Numbered from the stretch's first letter, positions 30,432 to 40,432 are shown. The stretch is DNA of 64,000 nucleotides from Dyella sp. C11 (GCF_003121485.1 NZ_QAVX01000001.1:1-64000); one strand, 5' to 3'. Made by a program: numbers and translations. The notes: generated by a model not told the origin, from the sequence alone.

Positions 30432-31588
30432 GTACCGTACCGCAGCCACTGCAACTGCAGTTCGATCGTGTGCGCCGTGCATGGCATGGCTCGCCCATGC
30501 CGCGCTTTTTTGCGTGGTGGGGCGGCGAGCTGCAGGCGATGTTGCCGGTGCGCTGGCGCGAGCGTTTCGGCGGCGGCCTGGCCTGGTATCTGCTGCAGCT
30601 CGATGGTGACGAGTGGACGGTGCGCAAGGCAGGCGGTGTGGTGTTTGCCCGCTGGAGTAGCCAGCTGGATGCCACCAGCCAGCAGGTGGCTCTGTCCGAT
30701 GCCTTGCGCGGTGTCGATGTGGAAGACCTGCGCATCGCGCTGTGCCTGGATGCAGGTGCCGTGTTGCGCCCGCATTTGATCCTGCCGCTGGCCGCGCGCG
30801 ACAACCTTCAGCAGATCGGTACGTTCGAAATGGACCGGCAGACGCCGTTCCGTGTCGAACAGGTTCGCTACGACGTGCGTGAATTGCGCGCGCCTGCACC
30901 GCCGGGGCGATTCGCCGCGGAACTGGTGGTTGTGCCTCGCCAGACGCTCGACCCCTTGCTGGCAAGGCTTGCCGCATCCGGTTTGCAGGTGGATGCCGTG
31001 GATGTGTCCACGGGCAGCGATCGCCTTGGTGCCAATCTCTTGCCGGCTGAACTTGCGCCGCGACGCAAGCACCCGCGTCAGCGTCTCAATCTTGCGTTGG
31101 GTGTCGCGGCGATCCTGCTGCTGGTGCTGTCGCTGTTCCAGTTTCTGCACAACCGCGAGAGTGCGTTGGAGCAGATGCGCAGCGACGTGGAATCCATGCG
31201 TGCCGATGCACGGCAGGTTGGCGCGTTGCAGCAGCAACTGCAGGACAACGCCGGCGCCGCGGGTTTTCTGGCGGAGCGCAAGAAGCGCACTGTGTCCGCG
31301 CTCGCCGTATTGCAGGACATCAGCCAGCGTTTGCCGACCACGGCATGGCTGGAACGCCTGAGCATCGACAACAGTGGCCAGGTCGGTTTCCAGGGCCAGA
31401 GCCCGCAGGCGGCGCGACTGGTCGACGCGCTCAAGGGCTCGCCCGTCATCACGGATGCGAATTTCCAGGGCACCATCCAGGTCGATCCTTCGACCGGCAA
31501 GGAGCGCTTCTACATGGTGGCGCAGCTGCGCAAGCCCAACGACGCCAAGCCGAAGGCGGCACCTGCCAACGCAGGGAGCGCGCCATGA
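30428..31588 (+). CDS. gspL: Type II secretion protein GspL
   Basis: The 386-residue bitopic inner-membrane protein has an N-terminal actin-like cytoplasmic domain that holds GspE. A single membrane helix lies at about 222-243 (NLALGVAAILLLVLSLFQF). A periplasmic coiled coil and a ferredoxin-like domain follow (KRTVSALAVLQDISQRLP onward). GTG 30428 overlaps the gspK stop as GTGA and gives coupled translation. An upstream TTG at 30407 is less likely. It works with GspM as the assembly platform. Confidence 0.9.
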   Translation: MSTVPQPLQLQFDRVRRAWHGSPMPRFFAWWGGELQAMLPVRWRERFGGGLAWYLLQLDGDEWTVRKAGGVVFARWSSQLDATSQQVALSDALRGVDVEDLRIALCLDAGAVLRPHLILPLAARDNLQQIGTFEMDRQTPFRVEQVRYDVRELRAPAPPGRFAAELVVVPRQTLDPLLARLAASGLQVDAVDVSTGSDRLGANLLPAELAPRRKHPRQRLNLALGVAAILLLVLSLFQFLHNRESALEQMRSDVESMRADARQVGALQQQLQDNAGAAGFLAERKKRTVSALAVLQDISQRLPTTAWLERLSIDNSGQVGFQGQSPQAARLVDALKGSPVITDANFQGTIQVDPSTGKERFYMVAQLRKPNDAKPKAAPANAGSAP

Positions 31589-32214
31589 AGATGACGGCGC
31601 TGAAGCCACGCGAAAGCCGCATCGCCGCCGTGTTGCTGCTGCTCGCGGTGTTGGTCATCGCGTATTTCGTGCTGCTGCACTGGTGGTTCGTGGCACCGCT
31701 GCAATCCATCCATGCGGAGATGGATGACCTGCGCGACACGCATGCACGCTTTGCCGCCGCCATTGCCGAGAAACCGCAACTGCAACAGCGCATCGCCGCC
31801 ATGGGTGCAGGGCAGGCGGCCAGCCACGCGTTCCTGCCGGAAGACGACCCGAACGCTGCCGCCGCCGGCCTGATGCAACGCGTGGTCGACGCGGTGGCAG
31901 CCCATCCGCAAGGCGGCGCCTGCGACGTCACGCAGAAAATGCCCGTGACCAATCCGCCCGCCGCGCCGGACGAGCCGTATCGCAAGGTCGCCGTGAGCAT
32001 CAGCCTGCGCTGCGACGTGCAGCCGCTGGCCGAGACGCTGCACGATCTGGAACAAGGCACGCCTTACCTGTTCGTCGATGATCTCAGCATCTATCGCAAT
32101 CCGGTCGCTGCCTTGCAGCAGGCGGCGGCACCGCTGGAAGTGCAGTTCACGCTGTCGGGTTATGTACGCCAGCCGCGTGTCACGAATGGCGATGCACAGG
32201 GAGGTGCGCCGTGA
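31585..32214 (+). CDS. gspM: Type II secretion protein GspM
   Basis: The 209-residue protein has a short cytoplasmic start, one membrane helix at about 14-34 (IAAVLLLLAVLVIAYFVLLH), and a periplasmic region with a coiled coil and ferredoxin-like fold. The sequence is weakly conserved in this family, so the call rests on topology, position between gspL and gspN, and coupled starts (ATGA with gspL). GspM stabilises GspL at the inner membrane. Confidence 0.88.
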   Translation: MKMTALKPRESRIAAVLLLLAVLVIAYFVLLHWWFVAPLQSIHAEMDDLRDTHARFAAAIAEKPQLQQRIAAMGAGQAASHAFLPEDDPNAAAAGLMQRVVDAVAAHPQGGACDVTQKMPVTNPPAAPDEPYRKVAVSISLRCDVQPLAETLHDLEQGTPYLFVDDLSIYRNPVAALQQAAAPLEVQFTLSGYVRQPRVTNGDAQGGAP

Positions 32215-32927
32215 ATGCTGCCGCCCAACGTCGCATGACACCCTTGCTTGGCGGCGTGGCTGCCGTGTTCGGCGCGTTGTTCCTGACCTTGCTTGCCGGT
32301 GTCGGACGTGGCGTGTCGTGGGGTCCGGACAGGCCGCCGACGCCATTGCCCGCCGCGCACGATCAAGGCCTGCCGCCGCCCGTGCCGCTCGCGCAGTTCT
32401 CCGCCGTGTGGATGCAACCGTTGTTCAGCAACGACCGCAAGCCGGCGATGCATGCGGCCAGCGGCGGCGCCAGCATTGGCGACATGCAGCTCACCGGCAT
32501 CATCCTCACGTCGCCGCTGCACATGGCGTTGTTGCGTGACAAGAGCGGCGAGCACGACGTGCGCGTGCGCGAAGGCGACACGCTGCCCGATGGCAGCTGG
32601 CGCCTGGTTGAACTGAAGCCGCGTTCCGCCGTGTTCGAATCGTCCAGCGGGCGCACCGAATTGCAGTTGCCGGCGGGCGCGCCCATCGACATGCCCAAGC
32701 CGGACGGCAATCCGCCGCCGAATGCCCCTCCGCCGGCTCCGGGCATGGCTGCTGCGCCCGTGCCGGCGCAGAGCGGACCGATGATCAACCAGGCCAATAC
32801 ACCCAACCCGGCCCTGCAGTCCCCCAATGGCGTGGACTCGCAGGCCGATCGCATTCGCTTGTTGAAAGAAGCGATTCAAAAACGTCGCGCCCAACAGCAG
32901 GCAGCGGCCCCCGAGGGAGCTCATTGA
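32211..32927 (+). CDS. xpsN: Type II secretion protein XpsN-like, GspC homology-region protein
   Basis: The 238-residue bitopic protein has a membrane helix at about 13-32 and a Pro-rich linker. Its periplasmic homology-region-like domain runs about residues 62-155 (PLFSNDRKP, LTGIILTSP, VREGDTLPDGSWRLVEL). The tail is Pro/Ala/Gln-rich. In Xanthomonas the xps cluster has no classical gspC, and XpsN takes that place, connecting the inner-membrane LM platform to the secretin. Both the position and domain agree here. Start GTG 32211 has GGGAGG upstream and overlaps the gspM stop. Confidence 0.8.
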   Translation: MNAAAQRRMTPLLGGVAAVFGALFLTLLAGVGRGVSWGPDRPPTPLPAAHDQGLPPPVPLAQFSAVWMQPLFSNDRKPAMHAASGGASIGDMQLTGIILTSPLHMALLRDKSGEHDVRVREGDTLPDGSWRLVELKPRSAVFESSSGRTELQLPAGAPIDMPKPDGNPPPNAPPPAPGMAAAPVPAQSGPMINQANTPNPALQSPNGVDSQADRIRLLKEAIQKRRAQQQAAAPEGAH

Positions 32928-32930
32928 CCC

Positions 32931-35345
32931 ATGTCCATTCAGCGCACGCCGCGGCTTCGTCGCATCAGTACGCTCACCCTCGCCTTGTGGCTGGCCGGTT
33001 GCCAGACGCTGCCTCCGCCGAGTAAAGACGATGGCGCCCTTCAACGCGAGGCCATGGCCGGCACGGAAAAACCGGTGCCGCCACCGCTGCCGCTCAACAC
33101 CGGCAACAAGACGGCTGACCAGAACGTCACGCCGAAGCCGCAGTTGAGCGAAGGCAGCGGCCAGTTCGTACGCGCCACCGGACTCGCGCAGCCTCGCAGT
33201 GCAGCCACCGGCGATGGCGCGGTCACCTTCAACTTCGAAAACCAACCGGTGCAGGCGGTGGTGAAAGCCATCCTGGGCGACCTGTTGAAGCAGAACTACA
33301 CCATCGTGCCGGGCGTGCAGGGCAACGTGTCGTTCTCCACCTCCGAACCGGTGGACAGCAGCCAGGCCATTCCGATCCTGGAAACGTTGCTGTCGTGGAC
33401 CAACAACGCGTTGGTCATGCGCAACGGCCAGTACGTAGTGATGCCCGCGAAGGATGCGGTGGCGGGCAACCTGGTGCCCAGCCTCAATGCGGTGGCACCG
33501 CAGGGCGGATTGCAGGCACGCCTGTTCCCGCTGCGCTACATCTCCGCCAACGAGATGCAGAAGCTGATCAAGCCGTTCGCGCGCACCGATTCCGTGCTGC
33601 TGGCCGATCCGTCACGCAACGTCATCGTGCTGTCGGGCACGTCGGCGGAACTGGACAACTACCAGCGCACCATCCACACCTTCGACGTGGATTGGCTGCG
33701 CGGCATGTCGGTGGGCGTTTTCAGCCTGCAGCATGCCAATGTCGGTGAACTCGGGCCGCAGCTGGATCAGATGTTCGGCCCGAAGGGCGACACGCCGCTG
33801 GCCGGCATGGTGCGCTTCCTGCCTATCGAGCGTACCAATGCCATCGTGGTGATCAGCAGCCAGCCCAGCTACCTGCAGGAAGTGGGTGACTGGATCACCA
33901 AGATCGATCGCGGCGGCGGCAACGAACCGGAGCTGTTCGTCTACGACGTGCGCAACCTCAAGGCGTCGGATCTCGCGCAATACCTCGCCGGCATCTACAC
34001 CAATGGCGGCGGTGGCGGCGGTAATGCCGGCAAGGTCGGCCCGGGCCTCAATGGCGGCACGCTGGGTGCTAGCGACAACGCCAACGGTTCGGCCAGCGGC
34101 ATGGGCAGCACCGCCGGCAGTTTCGGCAGCAGCACCACGGTCAATGGTGTCGGTGGCGGCTTTGGCAGCGCCGGTGGCCTGAGGAGCGGTGGCACGTCCG
34201 GTGGTATCGGCAGCACGGGCACCAGCGGCGGCTTTGGCAGCAGCACCGGTACCGGTACCTCGGGCGGCGCAGCCGGTGGCATGTCGTCGTTCGGCAACAG
34301 CAACAACAACACCAATGGCGCCGGCCAGCAGTACGTGTCCGAAGACGGCAGCATCCGCATCAGCTCGGTGGATTCCAGCAACCAGTTGCTGGTGCGCGCG
34401 CGCCCTTCGCAGTGGAGTGAAATCGAGCAGGCGGTGAAGCGGCTGGACAATGTGCCACTGCAGGTGCAGATCGAGATGCGCATTCTCGAAGTGGATCTCA
34501 CCGGCCAGCTTGAGTTTGGCGTGCAGTGGTATCTGCAGGGCCTCGCCAACAGCACGCCGACTTACGACAGCAGCGGCAACGTTAACGGCGCAACCAGCGC
34601 ATACCCGGGTGCGCATCGACAGATTTCGTTGGGCTCCGGCGGTAACCAATACGCTGGCGAACCGTTCTTCTATTCGTTCCTGAGCAGCAACGGCAAGTTC
34701 CAGGTGGCCGTGCGCGCGCTGGAAACGAACGGCAACACGAAGACGCTGTCGGCACCGTCGCTGGTGGTGCTCAACAACCAGGTGGCGCACATCTCCGTGG
34801 GTGACCAGGTGCCGGTGAACCAGCAGTCCATTGTCACCGGCCTCAACACTACCGGTTCCACCGCCACCAGCGTCAGCTACATCCCCACCGGTGTGATCCT
34901 GGATGTGCAGCCGCGCGTGAATCCCGGCGGCCTCGTTTACCTCAATGTGCAGCAGCAGGTGAGCAACACCACCGGCGCGGCGAACTCGCAGGGCAACTTC
35001 ACCATCCAGCAGCGCGCGGTGGGCACGCAGATTGCCGTGCAAAGCGGGCAGACGGTATTGCTCGGCGGCCTGATCCAGCAGGCGGAAGACAACACGGACA
35101 CCGGCGTGCCCGGCCTCAACCGCATTCCCATCCTGGGACGCCTGTTCGGCACCACCAATCACAGCCGCAACCGCACCGAGCTGATCGTGCTGATCACGCC
35201 GCGCGTGGTCACCAGCAGCGAGGATGCCAAGCAGATTACGGACGAGTACCAGCGGAAGTTCGAGTCGCTGGCACCGTTGCGGGCAGCCAATGCCAACGGT
35301 ACCAGCGGTGCTGCCGGCGCGACGGGAACGACAGCGCACCCGTAA
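32931..35345 (+). CDS. gspD: Type II secretion outer-membrane secretin GspD
   Basis: The 804-residue secretin lipoprotein has a lipobox LAGC at Cys24, so it may not need a separate pilotin for lipidation. Periplasmic N0-N3 domains span about residues 95-520. The C-terminal secretin domain contains QIEMRILEVDLTG, the gate region, and VPGLNRIPILGRLFG. The N3 domain is split by a ~105-residue Gly/Ser/Asn-rich insert (about 358-466). The gene ends the operon, as in Xanthomonas xps (E-F-G-H-I-J-K-L-M-N-D). The prepilin peptidase gspO is elsewhere. A family D palindrome follows. Confidence 0.95.
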   Translation: MSIQRTPRLRRISTLTLALWLAGCQTLPPPSKDDGALQREAMAGTEKPVPPPLPLNTGNKTADQNVTPKPQLSEGSGQFVRATGLAQPRSAATGDGAVTFNFENQPVQAVVKAILGDLLKQNYTIVPGVQGNVSFSTSEPVDSSQAIPILETLLSWTNNALVMRNGQYVVMPAKDAVAGNLVPSLNAVAPQGGLQARLFPLRYISANEMQKLIKPFARTDSVLLADPSRNVIVLSGTSAELDNYQRTIHTFDVDWLRGMSVGVFSLQHANVGELGPQLDQMFGPKGDTPLAGMVRFLPIERTNAIVVISSQPSYLQEVGDWITKIDRGGGNEPELFVYDVRNLKASDLAQYLAGIYTNGGGGGGNAGKVGPGLNGGTLGASDNANGSASGMGSTAGSFGSSTTVNGVGGGFGSAGGLRSGGTSGGIGSTGTSGGFGSSTGTGTSGGAAGGMSSFGNSNNNTNGAGQQYVSEDGSIRISSVDSSNQLLVRARPSQWSEIEQAVKRLDNVPLQVQIEMRILEVDLTGQLEFGVQWYLQGLANSTPTYDSSGNVNGATSAYPGAHRQISLGSGGNQYAGEPFFYSFLSSNGKFQVAVRALETNGNTKTLSAPSLVVLNNQVAHISVGDQVPVNQQSIVTGLNTTGSTATSVSYIPTGVILDVQPRVNPGGLVYLNVQQQVSNTTGAANSQGNFTIQQRAVGTQIAVQSGQTVLLGGLIQQAEDNTDTGVPGLNRIPILGRLFGTTNHSRNRTELIVLITPRVVTSSEDAKQITDEYQRKFESLAPLRAANANGTSGAAGATGTTAHP

Positions 35346-35356
35346 GCGGGATGTTG

Positions 35357-35392
35357 CTCCCTCTCCCCTCCGGGGAGAGGGTTGGGGTGAGT
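35357..35392. repeat. GC-rich palindromic intergenic repeat (family D), copy 2
   Basis: CCCTCTCCCC and GGGGAGAGGG form a 10-bp stem at 35359-35381, followed by TTGGGGTGAG. It is related to the element at 41-76. It lies just after gspD and may act as the operon's 3' end. Confidence 0.7.
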
Positions 35393-35494
35393 CCCGAAAA
35401 GGGGATAAAGGGCGGGTGCTCGCGATAACGCCGCAAAAAAGTCAGCGCCGATGCGCCGAATGCCGCTAAAAGGCGCGCCAGCTATCATTCCCCA

Positions 35495-38011
35495 ATGAGT
35501 ACCCCGCTGTCCTTCCCCATCACGCCGATCCTGCCCGAGATCTGCGCGTCACTCGCCACGCATCCACGTCTCGTGCTCGAAGCACCGCCCGGTGCGGGCA
35601 AGACCACGCAAGTGCCGTTGCTGTTGCTCGACCAGCCCTGGCTGGCGGGTGGAAAGATCCTCATGCTTGAGCCCCGCCGTATCGCAGCCCGCGCGGCAGC
35701 ACAGTTCATGGCGAAGCAGCTGGGCGAGGAGGTCGGGCAGACGGTGGGTTATCGCATCCGCTTCGAATCGCGGGTTGGCGCATCGACGCGTATCGAAGTG
35801 GTGACCGAGGGCATCCTGACGCGCCTCATCCAGGACGATCCGGAACTCAGCGGTATCGGCGCCATCCTGTTCGACGAATTCCACGAACGGCACCTCGCCG
35901 GCGATCTGGGCGCAGCGCTTGCACTCGATGTACAAGGCACGCTGCGCCCCGAGCTTCGCATGGTCGTGATGTCCGCCACGCTCGATGGCGAACGCATCGC
36001 GCAATGGCTGGATGCGCCGCGCATCAGCAGCCCTGGACGCAGTTTCCCGGTGCGCGTGGAATATCCCGCCGCACGCACCCAGGAAACGACGGAGCATCAT
36101 CTTGCACGTGTCGTTCGCCAGGCATTGGATGAAAACACCGGCGACGTGCTCGCCTTTCTGCCGGGGCGTCGCGAAATCGCACGCACGCAATCGGTGCTCG
36201 AATCATCGCTGGACGAGAACATCGGCATCGTTGCGTTGCACGGCGAGCTGTCGATGGCAGAGCAGCAGGCCGCGTTGAGCCCCGCAGAGCCAGGCACGCG
36301 TCGCGTGGTGCTCGCCACCAACGTGGCCGAATCCAGCGTCACCTTGCCGGGTATCCGCGCGGTGGTCGACAGCGGGCTGGCGCGCGAACCACGCTTCGAT
36401 CCCAACTCCGGTTTTACGCGGCTGGAAACCGTCAATATTTCGCAGGCATCCGCCGATCAGCGCGCGGGACGCGCGGGACGCGTGGCGGAAGGCGCCGCGT
36501 ATCGCCTGTGGCCGCAGAGCAAGCGGCTGGACGCATCGCGCACTGCGGAAATGGCACAGGCCGAGCTTTCCGGTCTCGCACTGGAGCTCGCTTCGTGGGG
36601 CATTACCGCCGAGAGCGGCAGCGACCTGCCGTGGCTGGATGCGCCGCCGCAAGGCGCACTCGCGCAAGCACGCGAGTTGCTATCGCAACTTGGCGCACTC
36701 GCCAGTGGCGGGCGCATCACGGCGCTGGGCCGGGAGATGCTCGAACTCGGTGCCACGCCGCGACTCGGCGCCGCAGCGCTGCGCGCGGAACCCGAACGCC
36801 GCGCGCTGGTGGCGGATCTTCTTGCCTTGATGGAAGCGCGCTCGCCGTTGCGAGGCGAACAGGCACGCACCGATGACTTCCGCGCGCGCGTCAGTGCATT
36901 GCACGTGTGGCGTGACCGCAAGACGGCGGGCGCGCGTGGGGGCGCCGATGCCGGTGCGCTTGCCGCCATCGAGCAGGCGAGCAAGGGGTGGCGCCGTCGA
37001 CTGGCCATACGCACGGCCGCGACGGGCGTGCCGGACAGCCATGCGGTGGGCGATCTGCTTCTGCATGCCTTTCCTGATCGCGTGGCGCGTCGCGACGACA
37101 ACAACCCGCTCCGCTACACACTGGCCAACGGTCGTGGCGCGCGCCTGCACGAAAGCACCGCGCTGCACGGTGAGCCCTGGCTTGTGGCGCTGGACGTGCG
37201 CTTCGAGGCACGCGACAGCTTGATCCTCGCCGCGGCACCCATCGACTCGCGTGTGCTTGAGCGCGACTACGCCAGCCAGTTCAAGCGTGAACGTGCCTTG
37301 CGCTGGAACGACGAACGCAACGCCGTCGAAGCCTTCGACGAACACCGCTTCGCCAGCATCGTGATCGAGCGGCGCAGTGTGCCGGTGAAGGCGGAAGATG
37401 CGTTGCCGGCTTTGCTCGCCGCCATTCGTGCGAAAGGCATCGACGTGTTGCCATGGAGCGAGAACGCGCGACGCCTGCGTGCGCGCATGCAAGCGTTGCG
37501 TGGCTGGATGCCAGAGTTGGGGCTGCCTGATGTGTCCGATGCCACGTTGATCGACACCTTGGAAAACTGGCTGGCGCCCTACCTCGAAGGCAAGCGCCGT
37601 ATCGATGCCTTGAGTGCGGAAGAACTCTCGCAGGCACTGGGCACGCTGTTCGACTACGAACAGCGCCGTCAGCTCGACGCGCAGCTACCCGAAAGCCTCA
37701 CCGTGCCCAGCGGCATGACGCGCCGCCTGGAATACGCCGAGGGTGAGCCGCCCGTGCTGGCGGTGAAACTGCAGGAGTTGTTCGGTCTTGCCGATACGCC
37801 GCGCGTCGCGAACGGCCGTGTACCGGTGACGCTGCACCTGTTGTCGCCGGCCGGCCGGCCGATCCAGGTCACGCAGGATCTGAAAGGCTTCTGGGAGCGC
37901 ACCTATCCCGAGGTAAAGAAGGAACTGAAGGGCCGCTACCCGCGCCATCCGTGGCCGGACGATCCGTGGACGGCGGTACCCACGCACCGCGCCAAGCCAC
38001 GCGGGACATAA
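35495..38011 (+). CDS. hrpB: ATP-dependent helicase HrpB (DEAH/RHA family)
   Basis: The 838-residue helicase has Walker A APPGAGKT (30-37), a DEFH box (about D127), motif III SATLDG, and helicase C motifs including QRAGRAGR. The HA2-like region and the C-terminal HrpB-specific domain (PRHPWPDDPW near the end) complete the family plan. The length fits HrpB rather than the 1300-residue HrpA. Its cellular role is poorly defined, probably RNA remodelling. It is convergent with the MFS transporter gene across a shared terminator. Confidence 0.95.
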   Translation: MSTPLSFPITPILPEICASLATHPRLVLEAPPGAGKTTQVPLLLLDQPWLAGGKILMLEPRRIAARAAAQFMAKQLGEEVGQTVGYRIRFESRVGASTRIEVVTEGILTRLIQDDPELSGIGAILFDEFHERHLAGDLGAALALDVQGTLRPELRMVVMSATLDGERIAQWLDAPRISSPGRSFPVRVEYPAARTQETTEHHLARVVRQALDENTGDVLAFLPGRREIARTQSVLESSLDENIGIVALHGELSMAEQQAALSPAEPGTRRVVLATNVAESSVTLPGIRAVVDSGLAREPRFDPNSGFTRLETVNISQASADQRAGRAGRVAEGAAYRLWPQSKRLDASRTAEMAQAELSGLALELASWGITAESGSDLPWLDAPPQGALAQARELLSQLGALASGGRITALGREMLELGATPRLGAAALRAEPERRALVADLLALMEARSPLRGEQARTDDFRARVSALHVWRDRKTAGARGGADAGALAAIEQASKGWRRRLAIRTAATGVPDSHAVGDLLLHAFPDRVARRDDNNPLRYTLANGRGARLHESTALHGEPWLVALDVRFEARDSLILAAAPIDSRVLERDYASQFKRERALRWNDERNAVEAFDEHRFASIVIERRSVPVKAEDALPALLAAIRAKGIDVLPWSENARRLRARMQALRGWMPELGLPDVSDATLIDTLENWLAPYLEGKRRIDALSAEELSQALGTLFDYEQRRQLDAQLPESLTVPSGMTRRLEYAEGEPPVLAVKLQELFGLADTPRVANGRVPVTLHLLSPAGRPIQVTQDLKGFWERTYPEVKKELKGRYPRHPWPDDPWTAVPTHRAKPRGT

Positions 38012-38018
38012 AAACGAA

Positions 38019-38052
38019 AAGGGTTGCCAACCTCGCGGTGGCAACCCTTCTT
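38019..38052. terminator. Bidirectional terminator between hrpB and the MFS gene
   Basis: AAGGGTTGCCA (38019-38029) pairs with TGGCAACCCTT (38039-38049). The hairpin is flanked by AAAACGAA on one side and CTT on the other. Confidence 0.85.
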
Positions 38053-38070
38053 GATTCCAAACAACAGCGA

Positions 38071-39462
38071 TCAGCGGCCGATATCGCGCAGTCGCTTGCC
38101 TGCCATCAGGTTGCGTTCGATCTGCTCCAGCGTCACGCCCTTGGTCTCCGGGACCAGCCACAGCGTGAACAGGATGAACACCGCGTTGAGCGCACCGTAC
38201 ATCCAGAAGGTGCCTGCATTGCCGATGCCGTTGAGCAGGCTCAGGAAGGTGAAGCCCACGATCATGTTGCAGATCCAGTTGGTGAAGGTGGACACACCAA
38301 TGCCGAAGTCGCGACCCTTGAGCGGCTGGATCTCCGAGCACAGCGTCCAGATCAGCGGGCCGGCCGACATGGCGAAACCGACGATGAAGATCAGCAGCAT
38401 CGCCACGGTAAAGATCTGCGAACCGTGGTCGTGGATGCCGTTGTGCATCATCGTGCCGACCACACCCAGGCCAACCGCCATTACGGTGAAGCCGGTGTAG
38501 AGGATGGGCTTGCGACCCCAGCGATCGATCAGTGCGATGGCGATGAAGGTGGCCAGCACGTTCGTGAGACCCACCAGCGCGGTAAACCACATCTGCGCCG
38601 ACGTGTCGTAGCCCATCTCCTTGAAGATGCGCGGCGCGTAGTACATCACCACATTCATGCCGGTGAACTGCTGGATCAGCTGCAACAGCACGCCCAGCCA
38701 CACCGAGCGACGGAAGTTGCGGTTCTCGAGAAACAGGTGCCAGCCGCGCTGCGGCGTCTTCAGCTGTTCCTCGATGTCGGCGGTTTCGCGCGCGACCACG
38801 GCGCTGTCGCCGCGCAGGCGTTGCAGCACGTCGATGGCTTCGTCGCGACGGCCGCGCATCAGCAGCCAGCGCGGGCTGTCGGGCAGGAACATCACGCCCA
38901 GCAGGAACAGCGCGCCGGGAATCGCAATGATGCCAAGCATCCACCGCCATGCGCCGTTGTAGCTGAAGGCGGTATCGGACAGGAACGCCACGAAGATGCC
39001 GATGGTGATCATCAGCTGGTAGGTGGAAATCATCGCGCCGCGAATATGTTCCGGCGCCACTTCGGCCAGGTAGAGCGGCGCCGTGAACGAGGCGATACCG
39101 ATGGCCAGGCCCAGCACGACGCGGGCGATGATCAGCGTCTCCGGCGACCAGGCGAAGCCGGAGAGCAGCGAGCCGATCACGAACAGCACGGCGCCAAGCA
39201 CCAGCGAGCGCTTGCGGCCCAAATGTCCCGACAACCAGCCGGCACCGAGGGCACCTACGGCGGCGCCGAACATCATGGAACTGACGATCCACTCGATGGT
39301 GTGGTCGCTGATGGCGAATTCGGTCTGGATGAACTGCTCGGCGCCGGAAATCACGCCGATATCCAGGCCAAACATCAGGCCCGCCAGCGCGGCGAGCACG
39401 CAGACGAACACGACGGTGGTTTTCGATTGCGCCGAGGTCGACGCGATGACTTGGGCATTCAT
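38071..39462 (-). CDS. MFS sugar:proton symporter (sugar porter family)
   Basis: The 463-residue protein has 12 membrane helices and sugar-porter signatures: GLMFGLDIGVISGA in helix 1, DRWGRKPIL between helices 8 and 9, and the C-terminal PETKG motif. Close relatives (GalP, XylE, AraE) import galactose, xylose or arabinose with protons. It is the last gene of the leftward dgo operon, 64 bp after the lactonase gene, so D-galactose is the most likely substrate, with L-arabinose an alternative. Start 39462 has GGGGGAG about 8 bases upstream. Confidence 0.92.
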   Translation of the reverse strand: MNAQVIASTSAQSKTTVVFVCVLAALAGLMFGLDIGVISGAEQFIQTEFAISDHTIEWIVSSMMFGAAVGALGAGWLSGHLGRKRSLVLGAVLFVIGSLLSGFAWSPETLIIARVVLGLAIGIASFTAPLYLAEVAPEHIRGAMISTYQLMITIGIFVAFLSDTAFSYNGAWRWMLGIIAIPGALFLLGVMFLPDSPRWLLMRGRRDEAIDVLQRLRGDSAVVARETADIEEQLKTPQRGWHLFLENRNFRRSVWLGVLLQLIQQFTGMNVVMYYAPRIFKEMGYDTSAQMWFTALVGLTNVLATFIAIALIDRWGRKPILYTGFTVMAVGLGVVGTMMHNGIHDHGSQIFTVAMLLIFIVGFAMSAGPLIWTLCSEIQPLKGRDFGIGVSTFTNWICNMIVGFTFLSLLNGIGNAGTFWMYGALNAVFILFTLWLVPETKGVTLEQIERNLMAGKRLRDIGR

Positions 39463-39526
39463 GGATGAAGCTCCCCCGCTAGCGATGATGTTGCCTCTGT
39501 GGGCGTTTAGGTAAACCGCTGCGCCC

Positions 39527-40432
39527 CTACGCTGCGGCAATGATGTGTGGCGGCGGGCCCGCGAATCGCGGCTCCCGCAAACCCCGGAATCCCGGTTCAG
39601 CGAAGAACAATGCCCCGGCATACGGTTGCGACGCAAGCGCGCCATCGCCCAGCCCGTCACGTGCGCTGGTGATGTAGAGCGTGGAGAAATCCGTGCCGCC
39701 GAACGCGGGCTTGGTCGGTTGCGAAGCGGGCACGTCGATGATGCGATCGATCTGGCCATCGGGCGTGTAGCGCACGACGCGACCCAGGCCCCATTGTGCA
39801 TTCCACAAGCCGCCATCGCGATCCACGCAGGAACCATCCGGCTCGCCGCGCCGGTCATCAAGCGTCACGAACGTGCGGATATTGTCGACGTGGTCGCCGT
39901 AGTCGCAGCACTGGATGGCGCGCGTGAGCGAATCGCAGAAGTACATGGTGCCGCCATCCGGACTGAAGGCCACGCTGTTGCTGATGGCGACGCCCGGCAG
40001 TGGCAGGTGTTCCAGCGTGAGATCGTGATTCAGGCGGTGGAAGCCACCCACGGGTTGCTTGGGTCCCGTGGCCGGTTCATGCAAGGTGCCGAACACGAAG
40101 CGACCTTGCCGATCGCACACGCCATCGTTCAAGCGCGTCGGCAGATCGGCTTCCACATCCATCACCGGCACCAGGGCCTGCGTGGAGGGATGAAAGAACG
40201 CCAGCCGTGAAGCAAGCCCAAGCAGCAACCAGCCATCGGCTTCACACAGTGCAAAGCTGGCGAGGCGCTCGGGCAGGCTCCACTGGTGCAGTGCGCCGTC
40301 GTGCGGGCGGTAGCGCCACAGCGTGGCGGCGTGGATGTCGGTCCAGTACAACACCTGCTCGCGATCGCACCATGTGATGCCTTCGCCCAGCGTGTTGTGC
40401 ACCTGTATGGCGACGGCGGCGCGGGCGTTCAT
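39527..40432 (-). CDS. SMP-30/gluconolactonase-family lactonase, probable galactonolactonase
   Basis: The 301-residue six-bladed propeller has the SMP-30 metal ligands: Glu in NTLGEGITW, Asn in PTRLNDGVCD and NSVAFSPDGG, and Asp in the same blade. The family hydrolyses sugar lactones to aldonates with a divalent metal. In this operon, between a sugar dehydrogenase and galactonate dehydratase, the expected reaction is D-galactono-lactone to D-galactonate. L-arabinonolactone is also possible. There is no signal peptide, so it is cytoplasmic. Its ATG overlaps the SDR stop codon. Confidence 0.85.
   Translation of the reverse strand: MNARAAVAIQVHNTLGEGITWCDREQVLYWTDIHAATLWRYRPHDGALHQWSLPERLASFALCEADGWLLLGLASRLAFFHPSTQALVPVMDVEADLPTRLNDGVCDRQGRFVFGTLHEPATGPKQPVGGFHRLNHDLTLEHLPLPGVAISNSVAFSPDGGTMYFCDSLTRAIQCCDYGDHVDNIRTFVTLDDRRGEPDGSCVDRDGGLWNAQWGLGRVVRYTPDGQIDRIIDVPASQPTKPAFGGTDFSTLYITSARDGLGDGALASQPYAGALFFAEPGFRGLREPRFAGPPPHIIAAA

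Noticed and set aside
37951..39468. A 505-codon plus-strand frame over the MFS gene
   Set aside because: It is antisense to a transporter with clear sugar-porter motifs. The frame is His/Gln/Asp-rich without any motif.
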